DNA of 64,000 bases from MSPOR6 sp964652195 (lineage in GTDB: Bacteria; Poribacteria; WGA-4E; WGA-3G). Position 1 is the stretch's first letter; every line of letters begins with the position of its first letter. A model generated the notes under the pieces. The model was not told where the DNA came from. It made no database searches and saw only the letters and a program-made list of their open reading frames with translations. The DNA lies in contig CAZZBB010000057.1 in the NCBI GenBank assembly GCA_964652195.1, forward strand, positions 1 to 64,000. The letters run 5' to 3'. A program made the position numbers and the translations under genes. This document shows positions 16,716 through 25,578 of the stretch, piece by piece.

Positions 16716-18029
16716 TTATACACACATTCCAAGTAAATGTTCATTCGTAATTGCGGTTAATTTAATGGGTAGAACTTTATTAATTGCAGTATCAGGTCCA
16801 TCAATGAGTACTCTGAGGTAGTTATCCGTAAATCCCGCAAGTATATTATTCTCACCCTCCCTACTTTCTTCAATTAGTACTTCCTTGTGTTTACCAATCA
16901 TTCTCAGTCGAAAAGACCTACTCAGTTCTTCGCCTATACTAATCATCTCTTTGCTGCGTTCAACCGAAACAGATGGTGTAACTTGATCTGGATAGGTGGC
17001 TGCTGGTGTTCCTTTACGCGGAGAATAACGGAATACATGTAACTGACTGAATCCAATTTCCTTAACATAACGAAGGGAATCGTGAAATTCACTATCAGTT
17101 TCTCCAGGAAATCCAACCATTATATCAGTGGTAATACCAACGTCCTCGGTGAAACGTTGCCGAAGGGTATCAATTAGATATGTGAATTGTGTTGTAGTAT
17201 ATCTTCGTCGCATTCTCCGTAAAACCGAATCGGAACCTGATTGGATCGGAATGTGGAAGTGAGGCATACATTTCGGTAGTGCTGCCATGCGTTCAGATAG
17301 AATATCTGGAAAATACATAGGTTCAATTGAACTGAATCTGATTCGTTCTATCCCATTTACTTCGTGTATATTTTCTAAAATATCCGCTATATCTTTGTCT
17401 CTACCCGTATCTTGTCCATAAGCACCAAGATGGACTCCAGTAATAACAATTTCCTTGATACTGCTTTCTGCGATACGATTTGCCTCTGCAACAATTTCTG
17501 GTAGTGAACGACTTGTCATTCTTCCTCTTACATAAGGAATGATACAGTAAGTACAAAAGGCACTACACCCGTCTTGGACTTTTATGAATGCTCGTGTCCT
17601 GTTCCCAGCATTACTGACTCCACTGCTAAATCTGGCATGTTCACGAATCGCATCATGCTGAACAGGTTGTATCTGTATAGGTGTTTCAGTATCCAATTTA
17701 TCAAGGTAGGATTGAAAATCTGCTTTCTCTCTGTTGCCAAAGACAAATGTCACCCCAGGAATTTCCTCTATTGCTTTACGGTCACTTTCAGCATAACAAC
17801 CTGTAACCAGAACATCAGCATTTGGATTATGTCGGATTGCTCTCCGTATAACTTGTCTTGCTTTCTGATCGGCTACGTTGGTTACCGTGCAGGTATTAAT
17901 TAGGTATAGATCAGCATGTAGCTTATCATCAACAATCCTATACCCATTACGAGTAAGCGTTTCTCGCATAGACTGGGTATCGTATTGATTAACCTTACAT
18001 CCCATAGTGATTAGTTTTGCTGTTTTCAT
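16716..18029 (-). CDS. mtaB: tRNA t6A37 methylthiotransferase MtaB
   Basis: A radical-SAM methylthiotransferase of about 437 residues that adds a methylthio group to N6-threonylcarbamoyladenosine-37 of tRNA. The N-terminal UPF0004 domain has cluster cysteines C11, C47 and C78. The radical-SAM triad is C155-x3-C159-x2-C162 in GCSAFCTYCIIPYVRGR, and a C-terminal TRAM-like segment follows. ITGVHLGAYGQD is typical of MtaB rather than MiaB or RimO. The ATG at 18029 gives the usual MKxAxxTxGCKVNQY start. A GTG at 18044 directly after the rsmE stop would add five residues. It closes the fmt-PASTA-rpe-rsmE-mtaB run. Confidence 0.92.
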   Translation of the reverse strand: MKTAKLITMGCKVNQYDTQSMRETLTRNGYRIVDDKLHADLYLINTCTVTNVADQKARQVIRRAIRHNPNADVLVTGCYAESDRKAIEEIPGVTFVFGNREKADFQSYLDKLDTETPIQIQPVQHDAIREHARFSSGVSNAGNRTRAFIKVQDGCSAFCTYCIIPYVRGRMTSRSLPEIVAEANRIAESSIKEIVITGVHLGAYGQDTGRDKDIADILENIHEVNGIERIRFSSIEPMYFPDILSERMAALPKCMPHFHIPIQSGSDSVLRRMRRRYTTTQFTYLIDTLRQRFTEDVGITTDIMVGFPGETDSEFHDSLRYVKEIGFSQLHVFRYSPRKGTPAATYPDQVTPSVSVERSKEMISIGEELSRSFRLRMIGKHKEVLIEESREGENNILAGFTDNYLRVLIDGPDTAINKVLPIKLTAITNEHLLGMCV

Positions 18030-18044
18030 AGTCGTTTTGACCAC

Positions 18045-18770
18045 TTAGTTTTGATATACATAATTTATGATAGCAGTTATTGCAATTGCAGCAGTTTCTG
18101 ATCTTAATATGTTTGATCCTAACGATACTGGCTTACATCCGTAATCAACTGCGAATTTTACTTCTTCTTCCTCAAATCCACCTTCAGGTCCTACTAACAC
18201 TGCAATAGATCCAATATCTTTAGTCTGTTGTAATATAGTTTTTATATGATTCAGTTTTTCATTTTCCCATAAGATTATCTTAAAGTCATAGAAATGTAAT
18301 TGCTTTAGACATTCTTCGTAGTCATGTACTTCACTGAGCATCGGTAACCATGAAGTTTGACATTGTTTAGTAGCAGATATTACGATTTTTTTCCAGCGTT
18401 CAATTCGGTTTTCAGTCGCTTCCTGTAGTGATCGTTTTGTCATCACTGGAACGACTTTAGATAAGCCAAGTTCCGTAGTTTTTTGTAGAATCAACTCCAT
18501 TTTATCGTTTTTCGGTATGCCTTGGAAAAGAGTGATTTCAGGTTTCTTTCTTAATTGAAACTGATGGTCAATTATGTTGACAATTGTAGAGTCATTACAA
18601 ATATTAGAAACTTCTGCAATCAGTATATTACCGATACCGTCAATAATACGTACATTATCCCCAGAATTAAGCCGCAGAACATTACGTAAATGATGATGTT
18701 CTGAACCATCAATCTTCGTAAAGTCTCCACTTATTTTTTTAGGTGGTATATAAAACGTATGCATATCCAT
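18045..18770 (-). CDS. rsmE: 16S rRNA (uracil-1498-N3)-methyltransferase RsmE
   Basis: A 241-residue SPOUT-class methyltransferase acting on m3U1498 of 16S rRNA. The N-terminal PUA-like part has HHLRNVLRLNSGDNV. The knot that binds S-adenosylmethionine shows VGPEGGFEEEEV and SLGSNILRSETAAIAI. Length is typical. Its stop codon abuts the mtaB start region, so the two are probably co-translated. The start could be the ATG at 18770 or two codons later. Confidence 0.94.
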   Translation of the reverse strand: MDMHTFYIPPKKISGDFTKIDGSEHHHLRNVLRLNSGDNVRIIDGIGNILIAEVSNICNDSTIVNIIDHQFQLRKKPEITLFQGIPKNDKMELILQKTTELGLSKVVPVMTKRSLQEATENRIERWKKIVISATKQCQTSWLPMLSEVHDYEECLKQLHFYDFKIILWENEKLNHIKTILQQTKDIGSIAVLVGPEGGFEEEEVKFAVDYGCKPVSLGSNILRSETAAIAITAIINYVYQN

Positions 18771-18790
18771 CTCAGAATTTATATTTCATA

Positions 18791-19459
18791 CTACTCTACT
18801 GTACGTAGCTTTTCTATAATTTCTTGTGGATTATGACTCTTAAAGATTGCAGTACCTGCAACAATTATAGTTGCTCCATTCTGTATTGCGAGAGGACTAA
18901 TCTCTGTTGTCACGCCACCATCTACAGATATATCAGGAGTATTATCTAAATCTTTTATGAGATAATTCAGTTCTTTAATTTTTTCAAAGGTATTCGGCAA
19001 AAAACTCTGTCCACCAAATCCCGGTTCAACACTCATAGGTAAAATTAGGTCGATACAGGATAGGTATGGTGTAATAACCTCTGTTTTGGTATTTGGTGAA
19101 TATGCGATTCCTACAGAGACATTATGTCTCTTAATTGTTTCGATAACGGCATTTGGATCATCATGCGATTCAATATGAAAAGTAATTATGTCTGCCCCTG
19201 CGTCAACGAGTGCCTCAATATAAGAAAGTGGATGTGTTACCATTATATGAACATCAAATACGAGTTCAGTCCTGTTACGTACAGCAGCAATTAGAGGTGG
19301 ACTAATCCCAAAATTTGGGACTAAGACACCATCCATGACATCGAAATGAAGTAGATCCGCTCCGGCTTGAGTTACTCGTTCTACCTCATCACCAAAACAA
19401 CTGAAATCAGCAGCTAATAGGGATGGGGAAATTTTAGGGGTGCCGTCATTTTTATTCAT
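18791..19459 (-). CDS. rpe: Ribulose-phosphate 3-epimerase
   Basis: A 222-residue TIM-barrel enzyme that interconverts D-ribulose 5-phosphate and D-xylulose 5-phosphate in the pentose phosphate pathway. Metal ligands are H38 and D40 (LLHFDVMDG) and H71 (FDVHIMV), with the final Asp in ISVDGGV. MSVEPGFGGQSF is the phosphate-proximal loop. I start it at 19459, 10 nt after the PASTA gene stops, because that gives the normal N-terminus before KISPSLLAADF. Longer frames overlap the upstream gene. A second, more divergent homologue sits at 42387. Confidence 0.92.
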   Translation of the reverse strand: MNKNDGTPKISPSLLAADFSCFGDEVERVTQAGADLLHFDVMDGVLVPNFGISPPLIAAVRNRTELVFDVHIMVTHPLSYIEALVDAGADIITFHIESHDDPNAVIETIKRHNVSVGIAYSPNTKTEVITPYLSCIDLILPMSVEPGFGGQSFLPNTFEKIKELNYLIKDLDNTPDISVDGGVTTEISPLAIQNGATIIVAGTAIFKSHNPQEIIEKLRTVE

Positions 19460-19469
19460 AGGAGTTATC

Positions 19470-20441
19470 TTATTGATATTGTCTCTCAGAAACTTTCTTG
19501 CCATCTTCAAAAACGATGACAAGGGTTGGACCAAAAACTCGAATTCTCATTTTCTCCAGGTCAATTACTGTTCCGGGTGAAATATATACTGGTTTTATTT
19601 TACGTTCACTATATGCATCGACAATAACAATCTCGATTTTTTTTGCTAAATTCCCAATTTCTGTAACCGTATGTTTGTGTTTTAACCATCTTCCCTTATT
19701 TTTAGTTAAATCTCGTTGTCCACTTACTTTAAGAGTGATTTGATCACCTATCTGTAGTAGACGTTTGTGTCCAATGATGTGTCCATCTGGAATTGTTGGG
19801 TGTGGACTATAGTTAACATCAACATCCATTCCCAATTCTTGAAGAGTGGATAATACCTCATTTAAGGGTTGATTTGTTAAATCTGGCAATTGTATGTTCT
19901 GTGTTTTTCTTCCCTTACTAACTAATAAGTTTATTTCTGTATTCGTTTGGTATTTGCTATTTTCAGATGGCGACTGGGCGATTACGATGTCTGGAAGGTA
20001 AATCGGCGAGTGTACTCGTGCTGAAGTCTTAACCCGATATCCAGCAGCTTCCAATGTTTCGTATGCAGCATCAATAGATTTTCCTATAACAGAAGGTACA
20101 GGGGATAGGTCGGTCCCAATGCTTACAGTGAGTTTAACTTTGTGATGTGGTTTAATGCTAAAACTTGCTGGTGGATCTTGTGTAATTACCTGCCCTTTTG
20201 GTTCATCACTATTTGCTTCCTGTATAATGTCATCAGGTTTAAGACCTATATTTCCAAGTGAATCTACAGCTTGCCAATAGTCCTTTCCAATTAGATTAGG
20301 AACTAATATCTCGGTTGACTTAACCCATTGTGGAATAATGACCAAAACAATTAAGAAACCGATAATAGTCATCACAATGAGTAAATATATGGCAATGTTA
20401 GTTAATCGTAATAGTATTTGGTTAAGTTTATTCATATTCAA
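19470..20441 (-). CDS. Membrane-anchored PASTA-domain protein without kinase
   Basis: This 323-residue protein has a short cytoplasmic tail and one membrane segment (residues 13-36). Three PASTA repeats follow, about 45-110, 112-178 and 180-245, each with the VPNLIGK / VPSVIGKS / LPDLTNQ opening. An 80-residue lysine-rich C-terminal extension remains unexplained. PASTA domains usually sit on the outer part of PknB-type Ser/Thr kinases or on penicillin-binding proteins and bind peptidoglycan. Here the gene takes the place of pknB between fmt and rpe but has no kinase domain. It overlaps fmt by 4 nt, so translation is coupled. A role in envelope sensing is inference. Confidence 0.82.
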   Translation of the reverse strand: MNMNKLNQILLRLTNIAIYLLIVMTIIGFLIVLVIIPQWVKSTEILVPNLIGKDYWQAVDSLGNIGLKPDDIIQEANSDEPKGQVITQDPPASFSIKPHHKVKLTVSIGTDLSPVPSVIGKSIDAAYETLEAAGYRVKTSARVHSPIYLPDIVIAQSPSENSKYQTNTEINLLVSKGRKTQNIQLPDLTNQPLNEVLSTLQELGMDVDVNYSPHPTIPDGHIIGHKRLLQIGDQITLKVSGQRDLTKNKGRWLKHKHTVTEIGNLAKKIEIVIVDAYSERKIKPVYISPGTVIDLEKMRIRVFGPTLVIVFEDGKKVSERQYQ

Positions 20442-21424
20442 TCACATTTTTGTGGATTATTATTTAACATATAGAAACGATCTCCAGTCATAATCTGATA
20501 CCCATTGATAAAGTCCGTAACTTCCATGACAGCTTTTGTAGCAGGTTGTACTTGTAGAATCTGAAGTTCACCATTGCCAGTGACTACATACAATTTGCGT
20601 TCTGGAGTAATCTTAATTGTACCTGGTTGTTTCTTTAATGTTGTATCAACACCAGTGTTTTTATTTTGATGAGGTATAGTCTGTATAATTTTTACCTGTA
20701 AATCTTCACCATAGACCGTAGAAGCTCCTGGCCACCCCATAGTTCCTCGTATTAGGTTATGTATTTCAGTAGCATTATGATTCCAATTAATGTACCCTAT
20801 CTCTTTAGTAAGCCGTGGTGCATGAGTTGCATAATTATGATTCTGAGGTATAGCTGAAGGAGGTTTTCCTTCAGTTAAATTGGATAATAGATCAGCGAGT
20901 CGTTCTGCCCCTAAATTCGCTAATTTGTTGTGTACAGTTTGTGCTGTATCTTCATCACTAATGCTTACTTTATCAATAGATATAACATCTCCAGTATCTT
21001 CACCTTGGTCTAATAACATGAGAGAAACACCGGTCTCCTTTTCTCCATTTATTACAGCCCATTGTATTGGTGCTGCCCCTCTGTATTTTGGTAGTATGGA
21101 AGGATGTATATTAATAACACCACAAGGAGGAATGTCTAAGATTGTTTGAGGGAGAAGTTGTCCAAAAGCAGCAACGACAATAACATCAGGTTGGAGTTTT
21201 AGCAATCCATCTACAGATTCCTTCCTTTTAATTTTCTCAGGTTGGATTATCTGAAGATTGTATTCTGCAGCAAGTGATTTTACTGGGGATGGACTTAATT
21301 TTCTTCCTCTGCCTTTTGGTCTGTCTGGTTGTGTCACAACTCCAATGATATTAAAATTCTGGAGAATTAGTTGATTTAGAGCGGGAACAGCAAACTCACT
21401 TGTTCCCATAAAGAGTATACGCAT
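20438..21424 (-). CDS. fmt: Methionyl-tRNA formyltransferase
   Basis: A 328-residue enzyme that formylates initiator Met-tRNA with 10-formyltetrahydrofolate. The N-terminal domain begins MRILFMGTSEFAVPAL. The catalytic trio is N105 and H107 (INIHPSILP) and D143 (GEDTGDV). QPDRPKGRGRKL and the C-terminal beta-barrel are normal. The only oddity is a slightly extended C-terminal tail ending in NNPQKCD. The stop overlaps the PASTA gene by 4 nt. No def gene lies next to it. Confidence 0.95.
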   Translation of the reverse strand: MRILFMGTSEFAVPALNQLILQNFNIIGVVTQPDRPKGRGRKLSPSPVKSLAAEYNLQIIQPEKIKRKESVDGLLKLQPDVIVVAAFGQLLPQTILDIPPCGVINIHPSILPKYRGAAPIQWAVINGEKETGVSLMLLDQGEDTGDVISIDKVSISDEDTAQTVHNKLANLGAERLADLLSNLTEGKPPSAIPQNHNYATHAPRLTKEIGYINWNHNATEIHNLIRGTMGWPGASTVYGEDLQVKIIQTIPHQNKNTGVDTTLKKQPGTIKITPERKLYVVTGNGELQILQVQPATKAVMEVTDFINGYQIMTGDRFYMLNNNPQKCD

Positions 21425-21479
21425 TTTCTAAGTTATCTCATTTGAATTTGGTAAGGATAAAATCGAAATAACATTACCC

Positions 21480-22055
21480 TTAAAAACGCATTTCAAATAA
21501 TGTTAGTGAAATCAGCGTAGGTTGTTCGTCCATCAATTGGTTCAATCCTACACATAATGATTTCCTGGAGGGTATTTCATTAAGCGAATGAATATCCCAA
21601 TATTTATTAGTCGAATATGGTCCATAAAAGGTTGCACGAGCAATACTTCCATCATCCGGAATCTCATCTTGTTCTGGAGCTGGGGGTTTCCGACCAGGGA
21701 TACTGGGAGCAGATCTATCAACATGGCGTGTATGTAACCAATCCCATACCCCTATAAACACAGAAAATGAAACAGCAGCAATTCCCATGGTTCTATAATT
21801 CTTTGGTGTTAAGACAGGAGCGATCTTATTCTGTTGTATCATTTGTATCCCTCGAACACCTAAATAACTATGAACAGCAGTGAAAGGAAGAGCACTTAAG
21901 GTGATAATTTCGAATCTCCTTAATGCGCTTTCATGATATTCAGAATCGTGTGTCTCTTGTGGTTGTTGCAATGGGTATTGTGCCAGTGATTGATTGGTTA
22001 TCATGAATGGCAAAAATAATAGGAGAAAACTGTATAGTATTCTATATTTATTCAT
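21480..22055 (-). CDS. Exported protein of unknown function
   Basis: I do not recognise this 191-residue protein. A signal peptide covers residues 1-25 (cleavage near SLAQ). Two weakly hydrophobic stretches follow (about 50-68 and 88-104), separated by a polar turn. The C-terminal third is polar and includes a proline-rich patch (PGRKPPAPEQDEIPDD). The last residue is Phe in LTLFEMRF, a pattern often seen at outer-membrane barrel termini but weak evidence in so short a protein. It lies between lspA and fmt on the same strand with spacers of about 60-80 bp. Confidence 0.6.
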   Translation of the reverse strand: MNKYRILYSFLLLFLPFMITNQSLAQYPLQQPQETHDSEYHESALRRFEIITLSALPFTAVHSYLGVRGIQMIQQNKIAPVLTPKNYRTMGIAAVSFSVFIGVWDWLHTRHVDRSAPSIPGRKPPAPEQDEIPDDGSIARATFYGPYSTNKYWDIHSLNEIPSRKSLCVGLNQLMDEQPTLISLTLFEMRF

Positions 22056-22133
22056 TGATTTAATATCATCCTAATATAAATGGAACAGATCTATCCATGA
22101 AAATTATGTTCATCAATTAATTTGCTGCAATAC

Positions 22134-22634
22134 TCATTCTGTACTTTGAAGACGAAAAAGATAAACAATTAACATCCCTGCCCCGATACAAACAGAAATA
22201 TCAGCGACATTAAAAGTTGGCCAGTATAGTCTTTTACTTGCAATTCCAAATTGAAGGAAGTCAACAACTTCTCCTAAAACAATTCGATCTATGAAGTTTC
22301 CAACAGCACCGCCTAATAAAAACCCAAGGGATATCCGCATCCATCCACTGTGTTTAAATCGAAAATAATAAAAGAAGATGAAAACCAATGCAACAATTGT
22401 TACTAAAATAAGAAAGGTACGTTGATCAGCTAAGATACCAAATGCAGCACCACTATTTCTATCATGTCTTAAATTAAAAAAACCTGGAATTATAGCGTAT
22501 CCTGTCCCTTTAGGAATATACATTTGAATCATTAACTTTGTCCCATAATCAAGTACAAAAATTGGTATTGCTACAAAAGCTAATGGTAATACTGTCTTTA
22601 GGTTTTTAATATTATTCAGCACGTTATATAACAC
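22134..22634 (-). CDS. lspA: Lipoprotein signal peptidase II
   Basis: A 166-residue four-helix membrane aspartyl protease that removes signal peptides from prolipoproteins. The catalytic aspartates are D116 in GNFIDR and D145 in FNVADIS; RNSGAAFG near residue 60 is the third signature. The gene follows the ileS-like gene by 9 nt, as in the common ileS-lspA pair. Its substrates in this window would include the lipoproteins at 12059, 14336 and 15601 and probably the one at the right edge. Confidence 0.95.
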   Translation of the reverse strand: MLYNVLNNIKNLKTVLPLAFVAIPIFVLDYGTKLMIQMYIPKGTGYAIIPGFFNLRHDRNSGAAFGILADQRTFLILVTIVALVFIFFYYFRFKHSGWMRISLGFLLGGAVGNFIDRIVLGEVVDFLQFGIASKRLYWPTFNVADISVCIGAGMLIVYLFRLQSTE

Positions 22635-22643
22635 ACCATTGTT

Positions 22644-25226
22644 TTATTTTTTAGATTGATTTTTTGATATGAGAGTTTTCCACTCTTTCACCATGTCATC
22701 ATTCCAATTAGTTTGTGGTAAGTTAATCCATTTTTCTTCAAAAATACTTTTTGATGAGGTAAATACTGCAGAGTTTAAATCCTCTGCTAAGAAGGGTGTG
22801 ATTGGAGCAAGTCGTTGAATTACAACTTTTAAAATTGCTGTTATTGTACTTTGGGCAGACTGGAAGTCATTCTTTGTAAGACCATTTTGACATAATTGTA
22901 TATACTGATCAAATTCTTTTAGGCATAAATCCGATAGTAAATCAAAGATATTTTGAAACTCTTTTGTTTGGTACGCTTTGTCTATACTACTAATTGAAAC
23001 GTTAATTCTTGATAATGCGACTACATCATTTTCTTTAAGGTCTTGTATTTTGAAAGTATTCGGATTAAAAGATTTTCTTCTTCTCCGTTTTTTGTTTTCA
23101 CTATCTTCAAGCTTCATACAAACTTCTATTGCGTTTGTGAGTACTTTCTTCAATTGCATGTATTTTCTATTACACTTTTTAATTTGTGAATCAAGATACT
23201 CAGGGATTTCCTCGCCAGGGTCCGCATTCAGTAGATTTGTTCCTAAAGAAACAGTTCTTATTACATCCGCTGGATATTTCTCAATAGTACTATCCTGAAT
23301 TTCTGAATCACTTGATATATCAGATAATGGAATTAATCGTAGATTCTTATATGGATGACTATCCTTTGTTGGTCTACTTTGTTGGAGGGAAGCAGAAATT
23401 ATGCTCAATTGACCCAACCACTCAATAAATTTAGCTTCGGGTACAAATGCAATACTATTACATGATTCATGTGCCGTCTTTTTAAAATCAGATGTATCAA
23501 GTGCTTGCAATAAATTTGCAAAGTAGCTTTCGATATATGTTGATTCTTTTCTAAACTCTCTGGAATTGCAACTCACGCATACAGTTTCTGCAGGCACGAG
23601 TTCCTCAACACTCATGCGAAACCATTGTTCAGCCCCTCGGCGAATTGAACTCCTCACTGCTCTAAGTATTTTCTTATCTGATAATAGTTCATTACAGTTA
23701 TCACATCTTAAGACAGGTAGCGGTATACCCCACTGTCTTTCAGAAGATACAACCAATTCATTAACATTTGCTACTTCACCCTGAATAAGATTTCGTAGGT
23801 TTTCATCATAATGTTCCCAATATTCAAGGGAATTGGCTACTTCATCCTTTATCTCACTTGCTCCAAATGAAAAAACCCAGTGTCGATAAGGTCGGGATAC
23901 GGATGTCCCTTCACAAATTTGACATTGATGTTGTTTGGTCTTCTGCTTACGCGTTTTAATTAACAGTCCTTTTGCCTCAAATTCATCACTTATAAACGGT
24001 GTAACTTGTGACAAATATAATCCACAAAGTGTGTCTGCATCTTCAGTGAACCGACCATTTTCGTCAAATACTGGGGCAGTTGAGGTAGAATGTATAAGTG
24101 ATTTTAAGTCTGTCTCTTCGGAATCATCTAAAGAGTTTAAGATAGAATAACTCAGTGTATGATGTGTTGGATTAATAGGAATGATTCCAGAGATTAATTC
24201 CTTTCGATTATCATATTCAGCAATATTAGAGATTACTCCATCTGGAATAATAACAAAAGGTAGTTCGTTTAGAGCAAAAAGTGGATGTGTAGCAGTACAA
24301 TCTTTTAGTTTGACAACATCTATTTTTGCAATAGGTTTAGGAACTTCTGTTGGTTTTGTGCTTCTACCGACGAATTTCTTTAAGTGTGGTTCAGCGAAAA
24401 TTAGATAATCATCCTGATAGTAAGTTAGCCAATATGTAATATTATTTCTAATTCCTAATGCAATAGTTCCTGCTACTTCCCATAGTTGATTTTCTGTAAA
24501 TTGGATGGTAAAGTAGACATTCTTTCCAAAATCCTCAAAACCAATATTCAATGGAAACTTAACATAAGTATATAATTCTGAAGTAGAAACAGTGTTAACA
24601 GTTTTTCCAGATTCGAGAGGTAAAATGCATTTTGGACACCAATGACTTAGTCGTAATTCATCACTCAAAAAACTATGTTCCCGCAATCTGTCAAAATGGC
24701 TAAACAGTTTTGTTTCATATCGTGTCTCTAAGGATTTCTCAGCGGTTGTCCAATCTGCAAAAATTCCGAGATTTATAAATTTCTCTTGTTGAGATTTTAG
24801 ATATTGTGCATAAACTTGACGACACCGCTTTCTAAAATTGGACATATTCGCAGCGGTATTATTGTCTCTTATGACAATAGATTCTACACTGAATGGAAAA
24901 GTCTCCCATAATGGGATGTAATTGACAGAGTTCCCTTGCATCAATTCATACTTAAGGTATGTATCTTGGTATAATTTCCTCCTTAATGTATCAAAACTAA
25001 GAGTAGAAACAGGGGTAGGCATCTCTCGAATTACAAAAGTTGGAGGATCAGTCGTATTTTCCTTGCCTGAATAGACATTTTGTGCAGTCCAAAATTGGAC
25101 TATATCAGATTCAAGCCTGTATTCAAATGGTGACTCTTGTACTTTTGTAGAAACTGGTTTTTTAGGTGTTTGACTCTCAGAAGGATTTGATATGGAGTCC
25201 CGTGTAGGTGTGTTCGTCTTTTTCAT
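22644..25226 (-). CDS. Catalytically degenerate isoleucyl-tRNA synthetase homologue
   Basis: This 860-residue open frame aligns along its length with class I IleRS but has lost the catalytic signatures. FVIREMPTPVSTLSFD (65-79) stands where IleRS has its PPYANG..HIGH segment, so HIGH is LSFD. LWETFPFSVE (106-115) replaces GWDCHGLPIE. Before EKYPADVIRT (about 645-655) the KMSKS loop is missing (LIPLSDISSD). Framework is kept: MQGNSVNYIP, SHWCPKC, an editing-domain remnant (FDENGRFTEDADTLCGLYL), ERQWGIPLPVLRC, several CxxC pairs and a C-terminal anticodon-binding-like region (RLAPITPFLAEDL). It occupies the usual ileS slot beside lspA. It cannot be a normal synthetase. An intact frame this long argues for a retained non-catalytic role, for example RNA binding or regulation; the role itself is unknown. 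Confidence 0.8.
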   Translation of the reverse strand: MKKTNTPTRDSISNPSESQTPKKPVSTKVQESPFEYRLESDIVQFWTAQNVYSGKENTTDPPTFVIREMPTPVSTLSFDTLRRKLYQDTYLKYELMQGNSVNYIPLWETFPFSVESIVIRDNNTAANMSNFRKRCRQVYAQYLKSQQEKFINLGIFADWTTAEKSLETRYETKLFSHFDRLREHSFLSDELRLSHWCPKCILPLESGKTVNTVSTSELYTYVKFPLNIGFEDFGKNVYFTIQFTENQLWEVAGTIALGIRNNITYWLTYYQDDYLIFAEPHLKKFVGRSTKPTEVPKPIAKIDVVKLKDCTATHPLFALNELPFVIIPDGVISNIAEYDNRKELISGIIPINPTHHTLSYSILNSLDDSEETDLKSLIHSTSTAPVFDENGRFTEDADTLCGLYLSQVTPFISDEFEAKGLLIKTRKQKTKQHQCQICEGTSVSRPYRHWVFSFGASEIKDEVANSLEYWEHYDENLRNLIQGEVANVNELVVSSERQWGIPLPVLRCDNCNELLSDKKILRAVRSSIRRGAEQWFRMSVEELVPAETVCVSCNSREFRKESTYIESYFANLLQALDTSDFKKTAHESCNSIAFVPEAKFIEWLGQLSIISASLQQSRPTKDSHPYKNLRLIPLSDISSDSEIQDSTIEKYPADVIRTVSLGTNLLNADPGEEIPEYLDSQIKKCNRKYMQLKKVLTNAIEVCMKLEDSENKKRRRRKSFNPNTFKIQDLKENDVVALSRINVSISSIDKAYQTKEFQNIFDLLSDLCLKEFDQYIQLCQNGLTKNDFQSAQSTITAILKVVIQRLAPITPFLAEDLNSAVFTSSKSIFEEKWINLPQTNWNDDMVKEWKTLISKNQSKK

Positions 25227-25300
25227 AAGACAGATTTTTATTTTTATAAAGTTTAAGTAGAATAATGTCTATACGTCAGAGTAAAATATAGGTTCTACAA

Positions 25301-25561
25301 TTATAGCAAAGAATCAAGTATTCCTAAGAGTACTATTAAAATAATTGGAGAAAAATCAATTCCAATGTTTCGAGTCATTGGATTCAGAATAGATCGAATC
25401 GGTTGTAATAAAGGGTCAACGAGTTGTGCTGTAACCAGATAAATCCTACGAATTACTAAATTCTGTGTACCGAATACAACCCAAGATAGAATTACATTTA
25501 GGATTATAACCAGCATATAAATGTTCAAGAGTCCACTGAGTAATCCAGCTAAATGATCCAC
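25301..25561 (-). CDS. yggT: YggT family membrane protein
   Basis: An 86-residue protein with two membrane segments, near residues 8-30 and 65-85, joined by the conserved YggT loop VDPLLQPIRSILN. The family is found beside yggS and proC in many bacteria and is linked to osmotic tolerance and membrane or chloroplast-nucleoid organisation, without a settled biochemical role. It keeps that context here, 17 nt downstream of proC. Confidence 0.88.
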   Translation of the reverse strand: MDHLAGLLSGLLNIYMLVIILNVILSWVVFGTQNLVIRRIYLVTAQLVDPLLQPIRSILNPMTRNIGIDFSPIILIVLLGILDSLL

Positions 25562-25578
25562 AGTATTATACCTTCCTA

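Noticed and set aside
22644..25226. Calling the IleRS-like gene a functional ileS
   Set aside because: HIGH, the GWDCHGLP segment and KMSKS are all absent, so aminoacylation is not credible.
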